A stretch of DNA of 64,000 bases from Lewinellaceae bacterium (GTDB taxonomy: Bacteria > Bacteroidota > Bacteroidia > Chitinophagales > Saprospiraceae): the NCBI GenBank assembly GCA_016708875.1, contig JADJFA010000042.1:62001-126000 (forward strand), given 5' to 3'. The translations under genes and the position numbers were made by a program. Shown piece after piece: positions 18,657-27,653 of this stretch. The notes under the pieces were generated by a model. The model worked only from the letters and a program-made list of their open reading frames with translations, did no database searches and was not told where the DNA came from. Positions within the stretch are counted from its first letter, which is position 1, and every line of letters starts with the position of its first letter.

Positions 18657-19793
18657 TTAAGTAACCCGCTGTCCACCAGGCAACACCCGAATCAGCGCAA
18701 TGGCCAAAAAAGTTAATAAATAGATCATGGCAGCGAGAAAGGGGCCAACATATATAGGGTGTGCCATGCTGTGCCAATAGCCTAATTTTCCACAGTAATC
18801 CATGACCAAAACGTGGGCGAAGTAGATGCCAAAACTCGCCGCTGAAAAATCGCGCTCGATGTCCAGAAGCGGGCTGCTGTTGAATGCTGTTTTGGCAAGC
18901 AAAAACCATCCGATAGCTGAAATGGCCACATTGGGCGTGAGGTAATCGTAGAAATAGACATTGGTGTGCCCGTCCCAGAAAAAAGTATTGATACAATAAG
19001 AAGCCAGCATGGTACCAGCAGTACCTATTGCAATCAACAACCATGGAAGGTAACGAGGTACGATGAACGAAGAACTATGTACGACTGAGGCCTCTGCTCC
19101 CTGCTTTGGTGTTCCTTTTTCATAATTCAGCGCTCCTCTACCATAGATCAATACCCGGCTTCCGAGGAAGTAACCCATCACAAAATAGCCACAATTGTTG
19201 GTAAAAAGTTCGAAATAGATACCAATTGGCATTTGGCAATACACCGCCAGCGCCTTGTAAATCCAGGTGCCTACCGACCACATCACGAAGAAATACATAA
19301 AATCTTGATTCGAGGCAGTGCGTACCCAAGGCCGTAAAATTGGGTACACCAAATACAATCCGATGATAAGGTATATGAACCACAGATGGTAATGCACCGG
19401 GCCTGTCACAATGCTTTTGAGCGCCTCGCCGATGGTGGCAGGACTGCCTTTTGCCATGAATCCATAGAAGCAATAAATGAGCATCCAGAATATCGCCGGA
19501 ATCACCACGCGCGAGAATCTTCTTTTCAAAAAATCGGGTAGCGGATAGTCTTTCCCCAATAATAAATAGCCACTCAACATCACAAACAGCGGCACGGCGG
19601 GGCGCGTAAGAGAATTCCAAAAATTGCCCGCCCACCAAAAAGAACTGTTGAAATCCACGCCTTCGCCATGCGCAACGGGTGCGGCTACGTGGATGCCGAT
19701 GACCATGACCGTAGCAAGATTACGCAAACGGTCGGGCCAGGGGGATGGTGCTTGGCGATTCGTGATTGGTGATTGGTTAGGTGATTCGCTCAT
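18657..19793 (-). CDS. Acyltransferase 3 family membrane protein
   Basis: A 378-residue polytopic membrane protein, about ten helices, starting with the family-typical WPDRLRNLATVMVIGIHVAAP where the histidine is the putative catalytic residue, followed by RPAVPLFVMLSGYLLL and FLKRRFSRVVIPAIFW. Such enzymes move acyl groups from the cytoplasm onto sugars or lipids at the cell surface. The first 16 residues (MSESPNQSPITNRQAP) are encoded by the GTGATTGGT word repeat at 19735-19793, so the true start may be nearer the WPDRL motif, or the repeat has extended the protein. Confidence 0.85.
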   Translation of the reverse strand: MSESPNQSPITNRQAPSPWPDRLRNLATVMVIGIHVAAPVAHGEGVDFNSSFWWAGNFWNSLTRPAVPLFVMLSGYLLLGKDYPLPDFLKRRFSRVVIPAIFWMLIYCFYGFMAKGSPATIGEALKSIVTGPVHYHLWFIYLIIGLYLVYPILRPWVRTASNQDFMYFFVMWSVGTWIYKALAVYCQMPIGIYFELFTNNCGYFVMGYFLGSRVLIYGRGALNYEKGTPKQGAEASVVHSSSFIVPRYLPWLLIAIGTAGTMLASYCINTFFWDGHTNVYFYDYLTPNVAISAIGWFLLAKTAFNSSPLLDIERDFSAASFGIYFAHVLVMDYCGKLGYWHSMAHPIYVGPFLAAMIYLLTFLAIALIRVLPGGQRVT

Positions 19794-19837
19794 ACAATCA
19801 ATAAGGAAGGCAGCAAGGTAATATGTATCCTACTTTC

Positions 19838-19904
19838 ACACTACTCAAACGCTTCAAACTCCTCAAACCCCTCAAACATTTCCAACCCCTCAAACCCCTT
19901 TCCC
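19838..19904. repeat. Direct word repeat CTCAAACCCC upstream of SDR gene
   Basis: At least six variants of CTCAAACCCC/CTTCAAACTC run up to the promoter of the SDR gene. No inverted partner is nearby. Confidence 0.6.
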
Positions 19905-19912
19905 TACCTTCG
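19905..19912 (+). promoter_or_regulatory. Putative -7 box of SDR gene
   Basis: TACCTTCG differs by one base from TAnnTTTG and lies 20 bases before ATG 19933. Confidence 0.35.
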
Positions 19913-19932
19913 CCCAAAATCTCCCACACATC

Positions 19933-20643
19933 ATGAGCAACAAAACCGCCGTAATTACCGGAGCCACCAAAGGTTTGGGACGCGCCATTGCCGAAATTTT
20001 TGCCCAAAATGGTTTCGACCTTTGTGTTTGCGCGCGTACCGAAGCTGATCTGGAAGCCATGGAGCGTGATTGGGCGGAGCAATTCCCAGCGCAAAAACTG
20101 CATACCTTTTCTGTTGATGTAAGCAAAAAAGCAGAGGTTCGGGAATTTGGAGATTTCGTGCGCAGTATTTTTTCGCGACTTGATGTGCTTATAAACAATG
20201 CGGGCCTTTTTTTGCCCGGCAAGATTTCAGAAGAACAAGAGGGTTCACTCGAAACCCAACTGGAGACCAACCTTTACAGCGCCTACCACCTTACCCGTGC
20301 GTTGCTGCCGATTATGATCCCGCAAGGACGCGGGCATATTTTTAATATGTGCAGTATTGCCAGTTTCATGGCCTACCCGAATGGCGGTTCGTACAGCATT
20401 AGTAAGTTTGCTTTGCTGGGTTTTTCCAAAGTGCTGCGCGAAGAGATGAAACCTAAAGGCTTGAAGGTCACGTCCATTATGCCCGGCGCGGCCTGGTCAG
20501 ATTCCTGGGCGGGCGTGGATTTGCCACACGAGCGGCTCATGGAAGCCAGCGATGTGGCCAAAGCGGTTTGGGGTTGCTACGATATGAGCGATGCGGCGGT
20601 GGTGGAGGAATTGGTGCTGAGGCCGCAGTTGGGGGATTTGTGA
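19933..20643 (+). CDS. Short-chain dehydrogenase/reductase
   Basis: A 236-residue classical SDR, an NAD(P)-dependent oxidoreductase. It has the cofactor motif TGATKGLG (residues about 9-16), LINNAG, a catalytic serine in MCSIASF and the YSISK tyrosine/lysine pair, at normal spacing. An arginine after the second strand (CARTEAD) suggests NADP preference. The substrate cannot be inferred, and the neighbours give no pathway. The C-terminus ELVLRPQLGDL resembles the sepiapterin-reductase-like subgroup. Confidence 0.92.
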   Translation: MSNKTAVITGATKGLGRAIAEIFAQNGFDLCVCARTEADLEAMERDWAEQFPAQKLHTFSVDVSKKAEVREFGDFVRSIFSRLDVLINNAGLFLPGKISEEQEGSLETQLETNLYSAYHLTRALLPIMIPQGRGHIFNMCSIASFMAYPNGGSYSISKFALLGFSKVLREEMKPKGLKVTSIMPGAAWSDSWAGVDLPHERLMEASDVAKAVWGCYDMSDAAVVEELVLRPQLGDL

Positions 20644-20703
20644 GGGTGCCGGATATTTGAAAGACTCGGCAGATTGAAAAAATGACCTTGCTTTAAATTG
20701 TTC

Positions 20704-21177
20704 TCACGCAATGTCTTCAAAAACGACTTTTGACGAAGAAGGTATTCGGAAGCTGAACACTGTTTTCTCTTCAAAATTGGTGATGGAAAGGTCTCCTTGA
20801 GTCATCACGTCCATTCCAATTATGAAATCACAGCCGTCTTCTTGTGAATAGGTAAATTCAACAGCCTCCAACTCTTCGAATATCAAGCGATTAGGTAGTG
20901 CAAGGTGAATCGGATAAATCGGCACACGTTGTACTCCCGAAGCTGTTGAAACCGAGGCAAAATCTTCAAAGGGAAGTTCTAAGTGTGCTGCCAAGCGGTC
21001 GGAAATAGCAGAATGGGTCGCGCCCGTGTCCCAAAGGGCTTTTACCTCTAAGGTAGAAGCATTCACGGATTCATTGTATGGAGAAAATTCCGGTGGAAGG
21101 CTGACGAACACGTTGCTGAAAATGGCAAGTACAATCTTGTCGTGTTCTATTTTGAGCGTATAAACGGGGGATTTCAT
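20704..21177 (-). CDS. Retropepsin-like aspartic protease
   Basis: A 157-residue protein with the single-domain aspartic protease signature ALWDTGATHSAIS (catalytic D50) and a later GCDFIIGMDVMTQGDLSI flap/strand segment; such proteins act as dimers. No signal peptide is seen, so it is probably cytoplasmic. ATG 21177 is preferred to an upstream TTG at 21192, since it lies one base after the stop of the partner gene at 21179, implying tight coupling. What it cleaves is unknown. Confidence 0.85.
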   Translation of the reverse strand: MKSPVYTLKIEHDKIVLAIFSNVFVSLPPEFSPYNESVNASTLEVKALWDTGATHSAISDRLAAHLELPFEDFASVSTASGVQRVPIYPIHLALPNRLIFEELEAVEFTYSQEDGCDFIIGMDVMTQGDLSITNFEEKTVFSFRIPSSSKVVFEDIA

Positions 21178-21178
21178 T

Positions 21179-21481
21179 TTACTTTTTGTCAATGGTCACC
21201 AGTTGCCGACCATACAAGCGCGGCGCGAGCGAAGCCTTCTCCTCCACACAGTGGTGAATAATAAATGTCCCAGGTTTGTGTAATTTCAATGCCACTAACC
21301 GAGCTGCTTTGCGCGACTCAAAATCACCAATTACTTGTTCGTTTTTATCAGGAGGTCCTGCCTGGATACTTCTCGAAAGCCTTCTCATTGGCTTTATATA
21401 ATTAGGGATCTTCGTATGAGGCCTCTTTTCCCATGTTTGAAACGGTTTGATATCTCTACAAAAATAAGGGTGTTTGGCCAT
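21179..21481 (-). CDS. Small protein of unknown function paired with retropepsin
   Basis: A 100-residue basic protein with no family I recognise. The C-terminal half (EQVIGDFESRKAARLVALKL, then a TFIIHHCVEE strand) looks folded; the N-terminal half is rich in lysine, proline and arginine. The ATG overlaps the 3' end of ctlX by 26 bases. Its stop is one base before the retropepsin start, so the two are likely translated together. Confidence 0.55.
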   Translation of the reverse strand: MAKHPYFCRDIKPFQTWEKRPHTKIPNYIKPMRRLSRSIQAGPPDKNEQVIGDFESRKAARLVALKLHKPGTFIIHHCVEEKASLAPRLYGRQLVTIDKK

Positions 21482-22442
21482 TTAGCCAAACAGCAGGATT
21501 CAGGGTGTTACCCTTCGGCAAAAAAACCTCCGCCATCATACACCTCGCCGAACCGCCTCCGTATGTCTCAATGGTATCAATCGGTGCGTGAAGCAGTTGC
21601 GTATGGCTTTCCAATTGTTCGATTTGGGCAGGCAAAAGGGCGCGGTAGGCTTGGCTCGACATGACGAGAATGGTTTGCCCCTCCCTGTTGCGAACCTGAA
21701 GCATATTGCCTGCAAAGGAGTTCATTTGCGCCAGGGAGATGTCCACAATTTCTTTCCCTGTTTCCCTGAATTTTTCTTCCAACAGCTTTCGCTCCGAAAC
21801 ATCCCGTACGCTGTCCATACAAATGACCACGAAGCTTTCGCCCAGTGCCATCATTACGTTGGTGTGATAAATGTCCTGACCATTTCCATCCACCGCATGA
21901 AACACAACTTTTTGATAACCAATGGCTTGGCAGAGTTCTTCGAGCAGCGATGCGTCCGTGCGCGGGCTTAAGCAGGCATAGGCGAGGCGGTTTTGGTGAT
22001 CGAAAATAATGCTTCCTGTTCCTTCCAGAAAGTGCTCAGATTGTTCGCTGGTTTCAAAATTCAGTCGCCGGTCCGAGTGAAAACCTTTTTTCAATACGGT
22101 TTCGATGATGGCCTCGCTGCGCTCCAGGCGCCGTGTGGGGGCGAACATGGGATACGTGACCACAAAACCTTCCTGGTGAAAAGTGACCCAGTTATTGGGG
22201 AATACCGCATCTGGTTTCACAGGCACAGAAGTGTCTTCAGCCACGATAACATCCACGCCAGCAGCGCGCAATTGCGCCACAAATCCATCGAACTCTTGCA
22301 TGGCGCGTTCGCGCATTTCAGCGGCGCTCAGTTTGCCGTCGCGGCTTTGGAAAGCGTTGCTGGCGGCGGTCTCTTCGTTGAATGCGAAATTGGCCGGGCG
22401 GACCATGAGGATGTGGGGGGTAGTTTGATTACGCATTGCCAA
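21456..22442 (-). CDS. ctlX: Arginine deiminase-related protein CtlX
   Basis: A 328-residue guanidino-group-modifying (amidinotransferase/deiminase) fold enzyme. Recognisable segments are PDAVFPNNWVTFH, the LEGTGS acid motif, DIYHTNVMM with the catalytic histidine, and GGGSARCMMAEVFLP with the catalytic cysteine near residue 308. The family name CtlX comes from a link with citrulline use in other bacteria; the reaction here (deimination of arginine or a similar compound) is inferred. The upstream gap holds a word repeat. Confidence 0.9.
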   Translation of the reverse strand: MAMRNQTTPHILMVRPANFAFNEETAASNAFQSRDGKLSAAEMRERAMQEFDGFVAQLRAAGVDVIVAEDTSVPVKPDAVFPNNWVTFHQEGFVVTYPMFAPTRRLERSEAIIETVLKKGFHSDRRLNFETSEQSEHFLEGTGSIIFDHQNRLAYACLSPRTDASLLEELCQAIGYQKVVFHAVDGNGQDIYHTNVMMALGESFVVICMDSVRDVSERKLLEEKFRETGKEIVDISLAQMNSFAGNMLQVRNREGQTILVMSSQAYRALLPAQIEQLESHTQLLHAPIDTIETYGGGSARCMMAEVFLPKGNTLNPAVWLNGQTPLFL

Positions 22443-22445
22443 ATT

Positions 22446-22562
22446 GATACGATTGTAGGATTGATACGATTGATTCGATTGTTCGAATCAAGCGTTGATA
22501 TTTGCAGTGGCAAAAATAGCGAGGAGTTCGTACCCAATCGTATCAATCGTACCAATCGAAAA
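22446..22562. repeat. Intergenic inverted word repeat (GATTGATTCGATTG family)
   Basis: Left arm about 22446-22490 (ATACGATTG, GATTGATACGATTG, GATTCGATTG) faces right arm about 22531-22560 (CAATCGTATCAATCG, TACCAATCG) between divergent genes. The word CGATTGATTCGATTG recurs at 51361 and a shorter form at 55241. Confidence 0.75.
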
Positions 22563-22570
22563 ATCCCTCA

Positions 22571-23682
22571 ATGAAAAAATATTGTCGCAATTGCTATAAC
22601 CCATTGCCCTACAAGGCAAAATTCTGTGCCCACTGTGGGCAAAGGGACACGGATGGGCGCGTTGGCATGAAGAGTCTGATGGGTCGGATTTGGAATAATA
22701 CCTTCCACCTGGAGGGAAAATTCATCCGTACCTCCTGGCAACTTTTTGTGCCGGGCATGGTGAGCAAAGAATTTTTCAAAGGCAAACAAGACAGGTACCC
22801 GCATCCCATCCGAATGTTTGCCATTGTGATGTTCTTGTTTTTGTTCCTGCTCAATTCAATGTTGAAAAATCAGGATGAAAAAACCAAAGGCGTGTTTTTT
22901 TCCACCGATACAGCGGTCAAAACCGAAACTGGCGACACACTTGTAAAAGAAAGATCCTTTACCCTCTTTGAGCAGATGAAGTACAATGCCATGCTCTACG
23001 AGATGCAGAAGGATTATGAGCGCTTACCCGCAGCATTGAAAACACCGCAGGTACAGAGCGCAGTGGACAGCCTGTTAAATTCTTTCGCTGGTCGCTATAA
23101 TTTGGAGCATAAAGCGCAAATGGACACCCTTCTGGAGGAGTCGCTCGACAGCATTGGAATTGGATTTAGCGGTGTAGAAATTTCTGTACTCGACATTGTT
23201 CGCTTAGAGCCGAATGAGATTATCGAACGGTACCAACTCACGGGTTGGTTCGACAAATTGATGGTGCGCCAAGGCATCAAATCAATTAAAACCCCTGATG
23301 CGCTGGCGCATGCTTACATCGGAAGTCTTACCTGGACCATTCTAATTTTGGTGGCTTTAATGTCGGGCGTATTAGCGCTCCTCTATTGGCGGCAACACCA
23401 TTATTATGTAGAGCATTTCATATTCCTGCTCCATTTCCACACAGGCACGATGCTCTTCTTGATGCTGGCAATAATAGGCTATCTTATCGGTATTTGGGGC
23501 AAAAGCGTCATCCAATGGGCGGTCATTTTGCCTGCTCCAGCCATGTATTTGGCGCTTTGGCGGTACTATGGACAAGGGAGGTTTAAGACTTTGTCAAATG
23601 GGTGATTTACGGGTTTTTGTACATTTTCGCGTTCGCCCTTTCATTTGTGTTGGGCTTGTTGGTCGTCTTTGCGTTGTTTTAA
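22571..23682 (+). CDS. DUF3667-like membrane protein (frame break near end)
   Basis: An N-terminal zinc-ribbon-like pair (CRNCYNPLPYKAKFCAHCGQ), an amphipathic and membrane region near residue 90, a long soluble loop (about 110-250) and a C-terminal membrane bundle including HYYVEHFIFLLHFHTGTMLF. This order matches the DUF3667 family; its function is unknown. The open frame ends at 23605 (LSNG). Adding one A to AAA at 23596-23598 gives LSKWVIYGFLYIF and a last hydrophobic helix that stops at 23682, which is the normal end for the family, so I extend the gene to there. It overlaps the convergent next stop by 4 bases. Confidence 0.75.
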
Positions 23683-24176
23683 ACCAGGCGTTTGTGCCAA
23701 CTTTTTCCGAACGGCACCAGCCACTTTTCTGCAAGTTCCGACTTGGTTTGCACAAGTGAATTGGCCATGAGCGTTTCTTGGTTAATGTTCCCAGATTGAA
23801 CGAGGGCTGAAAATTCCGGGCGGTTTGCGAATTGCATTTCGCCTTGATCGTTTACCCACGCAAAGCGCATCCGTTCAAAAAAATCTGCGCCAATTTCTTC
23901 CCCTAATAGTTCCAGAAAATGCACGGATTTGTCGATCGAACAGCCGCTCGCACCGGCCTGCGTTTCATCAACCATCAAGACAAGGAATTGATTTTCAAAA
24001 ACTTCTGCTTTGGCTAAAAGTGCCTGATTGTGCGCGGTCCATTGCTGACAAAATGCGTCCAGATTTTTTTGAGCAAAGGCGGATTCCTCCTCCGTAAGTG
24101 GACGATTAGAAGTATAAACCCATACACGGGAGTGGGGAGAGAAAGTGGAATTGGATGCAAGTGAAGGAGTAGTCAT
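23679..24176 (-). CDS. Conserved protein of the iron-sulfur operon, unknown function
   Basis: A 165-residue soluble protein from ATG 24176. It carries the conserved-looking segments WVYTSNRPLTEEE, FCQQWTAHNQALLAKAEVF and ASGCSIDKSVHFLE. Homologues are common in Bacteroidota and have been labelled ABC transporter ATPase, which the sequence does not support since there is no P-loop. The frame is open upstream to 24230, but that extension is translated hairpin. Third in a minus-strand series after the two Fe-S genes, separated from them by a hairpin. Confidence 0.75.
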   Translation of the reverse strand: MTTPSLASNSTFSPHSRVWVYTSNRPLTEEESAFAQKNLDAFCQQWTAHNQALLAKAEVFENQFLVLMVDETQAGASGCSIDKSVHFLELLGEEIGADFFERMRFAWVNDQGEMQFANRPEFSALVQSGNINQETLMANSLVQTKSELAEKWLVPFGKSWHKRLV

Positions 24177-24190
24177 TGCGTTATTTTTGA

Positions 24191-24221
24191 GACCTCGGAG
24201 GTTTTTAAAACCTCCGAGGTC
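24191..24221. terminator. Perfect hairpin downstream of CCG-domain gene
   Basis: GACCTCGGAGGTTTT pairs with AAAACCTCCGAGGTC around a single base, so the practical loop is A/T only. It lies just after the stop of the 24230-25006 gene on its strand and may attenuate reading into the next gene. Confidence 0.65.
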
Positions 24222-24229
24222 ATTGGCCA

Positions 24230-25006
24230 TTACAACCTCGAAAGAATCATCTCTGAAAGGTCATAAACCGGAATTTGTTCATTTTTCTCTTTGGCCTTCA
24301 GGCCGTCTTGCAGCATTGTGAGGCAAAACGGGCAATTTGCCACCACCGCTGTAGGGTTGGTTCCGAGCGCTTCCTCAATGCGTTCTGTGCTGATGCGCTT
24401 CGTGCCGGGTTCGTCTTCCTTCCACATTTGTGCGCCGCCTGCGCCACAACAGAGGCCGTTTTTGCGGGAGCGTTTCATTTCTACAAGGTCCACATCGAGG
24501 CTTTCAAGCAGGGCGCGGGGGGCTTCGTACACGTCATTTGCACGACCCAGATAACAGGAATCGTGGTAGGTGATACGTTGGCCTTTGAAATTACCGCCTT
24601 CTTTTAGTTTGAGTTTCCCGTTGGCAATCAATTCATTGAGCAGTTGCGTATGGTGTACCACCTCGTAATGTCCGCCGAGTTCGGGATATTCATTTTTCAG
24701 CGTATTGAAACAGTGCGGACAGGCCGTCACGATTTTTTTTACGCCGTACATGTTGAGGGTTTCGATGTTCATCGTTGCGGTCATCTGGAACAGGAATTCG
24801 TTGCCAGCGCGACGAGCCGGATCACCCGTGCAGCGTTCTTCACTTCCAAGAATGGCGAATTCCACCCCCGCGTGATTCAGTATTTCGCAGAGGGCGCGGG
24901 TCACTTTTTGGGCACGGGCATCGAAAGACCCCGCACATCCTACCCAGAAAAGGATTTCGGGCGTGCGGCCTTCTGCTTGGAGTTCGGCGATTGTTTTAGC
25001 GAGCAT
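24230..25006 (-). CDS. CCG-domain (Fe-S) oxidoreductase subunit
   Basis: A 258-residue protein with two cysteine-rich CCG domains of the heterodisulfide reductase B/GlpC type: FWVGCAGSFD, KIVTACPHCFNTLKNEYP, then YHDSCYLGRANDVYEAPR, GLCCGAGGAQMW and VANCPFCLTML. Each can hold a non-cubane or [4Fe-4S] cluster. It starts 31 bases after the stop of the membrane ferredoxin gene (25038-26373) and presumably forms a complex with it, passing electrons between the quinone pool and an unknown partner. Confidence 0.88.
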   Translation of the reverse strand: MLAKTIAELQAEGRTPEILFWVGCAGSFDARAQKVTRALCEILNHAGVEFAILGSEERCTGDPARRAGNEFLFQMTATMNIETLNMYGVKKIVTACPHCFNTLKNEYPELGGHYEVVHHTQLLNELIANGKLKLKEGGNFKGQRITYHDSCYLGRANDVYEAPRALLESLDVDLVEMKRSRKNGLCCGAGGAQMWKEDEPGTKRISTERIEEALGTNPTAVVANCPFCLTMLQDGLKAKEKNEQIPVYDLSEMILSRL

Positions 25007-25037
25007 TATTATAATTGGATTTACAGGTTTAAAAAGT

Positions 25038-26373
25038 TTAATCCCTCCACGCCTCTCTCGGCTCGCTCATCGCCCAAGCCGCTCCGGCATTTTCAATTGC
25101 ATTAAACATTGGTAGCCACTCCGCCGGGCCAGCCGACTGAGTCAAAATCTCGTGTCGGCGCATTTGCAGAATAATATCCAGGGGGTTTATCAATATCGGA
25201 CAAGCTTCTACACAGGCGTTGCAAGTGGTGCAAGCGTGGAGTTCTTCGGGAGTGATGCGGTCAAATAGCGATTTGCCATCGTCATAACTTGCAACTTGCT
25301 GCTTGCCACTTGGCTACTTCTGCCCCAACTTCTTCTGCCCGGTCGCGCACGTCCATCATCACCTTGCGGGGAGAGAATTTTTTGCCCGTGATGTTGGCAG
25401 GGCAGACGGCGGTGCAGCGCCCACATTCGGTACAGGAATACGCTTGGAGGATGTTTTGCCAGGAAAGTGAGAACACGTCGTTGGCGCCAAATTCGGGCAA
25501 TTCTCCCGAAGCACTTCCATCGGCTGCGGGTTCCTCCCCGTTTGTGGCAAGGGGGGGCAGTCCCATCATTATGCGCACCTCTTTCTGAATTTCGGGCATG
25601 TTCTCCATTTTGCCTTTCTCCGTGAGACGAGCGTACCAGGTATTGGGGAATGCCAGAATGATGTGCAAATGTTTGGAATAAGGCAGATAACAAAGGAATC
25701 CGAACACCGTGAAAATGTGCAGCCACCAACCAAAACGTTCGACCGCAATGACCGAAGCATCGCTCAAGCTGCCAAAAAGCAAAGGCCCAAGCCAGGTGCT
25801 CACCGCGAAATTACCTGTCAGATGATAATGCTCTACTCCTCTGGTTTGCAGGACTTTATCACCGCCGTTCATGCAGAATATTCCCGTGATCAGAACGATT
25901 TCGGCCAACAGAATAAGGTTGGCGTCGCGGAAAGGGAAACCTTTCATCTCTGGCTTCCAAAATCGGGGGAGGCGCAGCAGGTTTCTTCTGGCCAGAAAAA
26001 TAATGGTAGCCACAAAAGCCAGCACCGACAACACTTCGATGCTGCTGATGACGAAGGTGTAAAACCCGCCGAGGTACGGCGCAAAGAATCGGTGGGTGCC
26101 AAAAATTCCATCTACAAAGATCTCAATCAACTCTACCTGGGTGATTACAAAGGCGACGTAAATGAACAAGTGCAACACGGCAGGAAGCCAGTTTTTGAAC
26201 ATTTTTTGCTGTCCTAATGCCACAAGCAGCACGTTGCGCCAGCGTTGCCCGGCTTGTCCGCCGATCTTTTCGGGCTTGCCGAGTTGAATGTTTCGCCACA
26301 CCCGGCTAAAGCCTTTCCACGCGAACCAGGTGGCCGTGCCTGCCACCAAAAGAAAAAGGAGAGATTGAAGCAT
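25038..26373 (-). CDS. Membrane-bound 4Fe-4S dicluster oxidoreductase (frame break)
   Basis: From ATG 26373 the protein has about five membrane helices of a respiratory cytochrome-b-like (NarI/HdrE-type) domain (WLPAVLHLFIYVAFVIT, WLHIFTVFGFLCYLPYSKHLH), then a ferredoxin cluster YSCTECGRCTAVCPANI. The frame stops at 25282, but a shifted frame continues DDGKSLFDRITPEELHACTT with CNACVEACPILINP, the second cluster, ending at 25038. At the junction (about 25284-25312) the DNA reads like the AAGTTGCAAGT intergenic word, so either an indel or an in-frame word insertion disturbed it. Forms an operon with the CCG protein. Electron partner unknown. Confidence 0.8.
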
Positions 26374-26426
26374 AAAAAATTCGTTTTCGAGGCGCAAAAT
26401 ACAGCGCGATGGTTGGACTTTTGCAT

Positions 26427-26927
26427 ATGCAAATTCTCACCGACCAACAGATCCGCCAAAAAATCCGTCGAATCGCCATCGAAATTCTGGAACGCAACTA
26501 CGGCGAACCGGAAATCATCCTGGCCGGATTGAACAACAACGGCCTCGGTTTTGCCAAACTGTTGTTGGCAGAGTTGCAAGCCGTTGCATCTAAAAGCACT
26601 ACCCTGACGCTCACACGCATCCGGCTAAATCCGGCCAACCCCGTTGAATATGAACCTGTGGTGGAATTACCTGCAGCTGATTTGCGCGGCAAATCCATCG
26701 TCATCGTGGACGATGTGGCGAATACCGGGCGTACTATTTTTTACGCCGTGCAGCCGCTTCTGAAAGTAGTGCCAAAAAAAGTAGAAGTGGCGGTGCTTGT
26801 AGATCGTCAGCACAAATCCTTTCCCGTGAAGGCCGACTATGTGGGATTATCCCTGGCCACCACCATGCGCGACGATATTGACGTGCAAATCAGGGACGTT
26901 GCGGAAATGGCAGTGTATTTAAGGTAA
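26427..26927 (+). CDS. Phosphoribosyltransferase family protein
   Basis: A 166-residue PRTase-fold protein with the PRPP-binding motif IVIVDDVANTGRTIFYA and an N-terminal strand EIILAGLNNNGLGFAK, most like PyrR. PyrR proteins regulate pyrimidine operons or act as uracil PRTases; this one has no pyr neighbours, so the role is open. ATG 26427 follows a short in-frame extension from 26409. It is divergent from the membrane Fe-S gene with a 53-base gap. Confidence 0.85.
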   Translation: MQILTDQQIRQKIRRIAIEILERNYGEPEIILAGLNNNGLGFAKLLLAELQAVASKSTTLTLTRIRLNPANPVEYEPVVELPAADLRGKSIVIVDDVANTGRTIFYAVQPLLKVVPKKVEVAVLVDRQHKSFPVKADYVGLSLATTMRDDIDVQIRDVAEMAVYLR

Positions 26928-26930
26928 AAA

Positions 26931-27404
26931 AATTGATTGATGAGTGATGAATACATGATTGTTGATTGTTGATGGAATGTGGGATTTTTCGATGTTTTAT
27001 GGCGGATGTCTGCCGAGCATTACATCGTTTAATATAAAAATTTTTCATTTTTGTTAAAAAAGAAATTTTTTTTTTTATTATTTGATGTAAAAGAAAAAAG
27101 GTTTGGAAGTATGTTTGAAAATTAAAAAAAAAAAATATGTAAAAAAAAAAACCAAAAAAACTAAACTTTATAAAAAAAAAAAAATAAAAAAAAATTTTAA
27201 GATTTTAAACACAATAACACAACACAAAACTTTTAATTTAAAACTTATTACAGCGACGGGTCTCATTTAAAGAATCACCTTTTAAAACTTACGCTGTTTT
27301 TGTAATTTCAAAAAATTTTTTACACCCCATCAGCCATCATAAATACTCAATCTTCCATTTCCTTCAACAATCAACAATCGTGTATTCATCACTCATCAAT
27401 CAAA
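26931..27404. repeat. Inverted repeat pair of the GAATACATGATTG family with unreliable centre
   Basis: Left arm 26931-26976 and right arm 27359-27404 are near-perfect reverse complements (words GATTGATGAGTGATG, GAATACATGATTG, TTGATTGTTGATGG). The 380 bases between hold no gene. Its middle (about 27040-27250) is a run of A and T homopolymers that does not resemble other DNA in this window. Confidence 0.75.
27058..27195. other. Low-complexity A/T homopolymer stretch, probably poor-quality sequence
   Basis: T13, then A12, A11 and A13 runs and other short homopolymers occur within about 140 bases. The stretch lies in the centre of an inverted repeat, where assembly is hard. I read no feature in it. 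Confidence 0.6.
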
Positions 27405-27437
27405 AAGACAGTTTCATAATCCCAGCGATCATGAGGC

Positions 27438-27632
27438 TCAGCTCTCGACCTCAAAACTGATTTTCAGGTTTACCCGAAACATCTGCACTTTTCCGTCTTT
27501 CACCGTCACACTTTGGCTCTGCACATGGGCAGAACGGATGTTGCGCACAGATTCAGAGGTCTTTGCAATGCCTTTTTTTGTGGCATCTTCCCAGTTGGTG
27601 GGTGATTCGCTGAGGATTTCAATGACTTTCAA
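27438..27632 (-). CDS. Dodecin family flavin-binding protein
   Basis: A 64-residue protein matching dodecin along its length: MKVIEILSESPTNWEDATKK, then VRNIRSAHVQSQSV (the aromatic gating residue of some dodecins is not evident) and the closing strand MFRVNLKISFEVES. Dodecins form hollow 12-mers that bind and store riboflavin or FMN. It is 21 bases before the end of the next gene, on the same strand. Confidence 0.9.
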   Translation of the reverse strand: MKVIEILSESPTNWEDATKKGIAKTSESVRNIRSAHVQSQSVTVKDGKVQMFRVNLKISFEVES

Positions 27633-27653
27633 AATCCCAATAAGGGGGTTTGT

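Noticed and set aside
25208..25729. Minus-strand 173-codon frame within the Fe-S gene
   Set aside because: It is a shadow of the rejoined membrane ferredoxin gene and has no independent family features.
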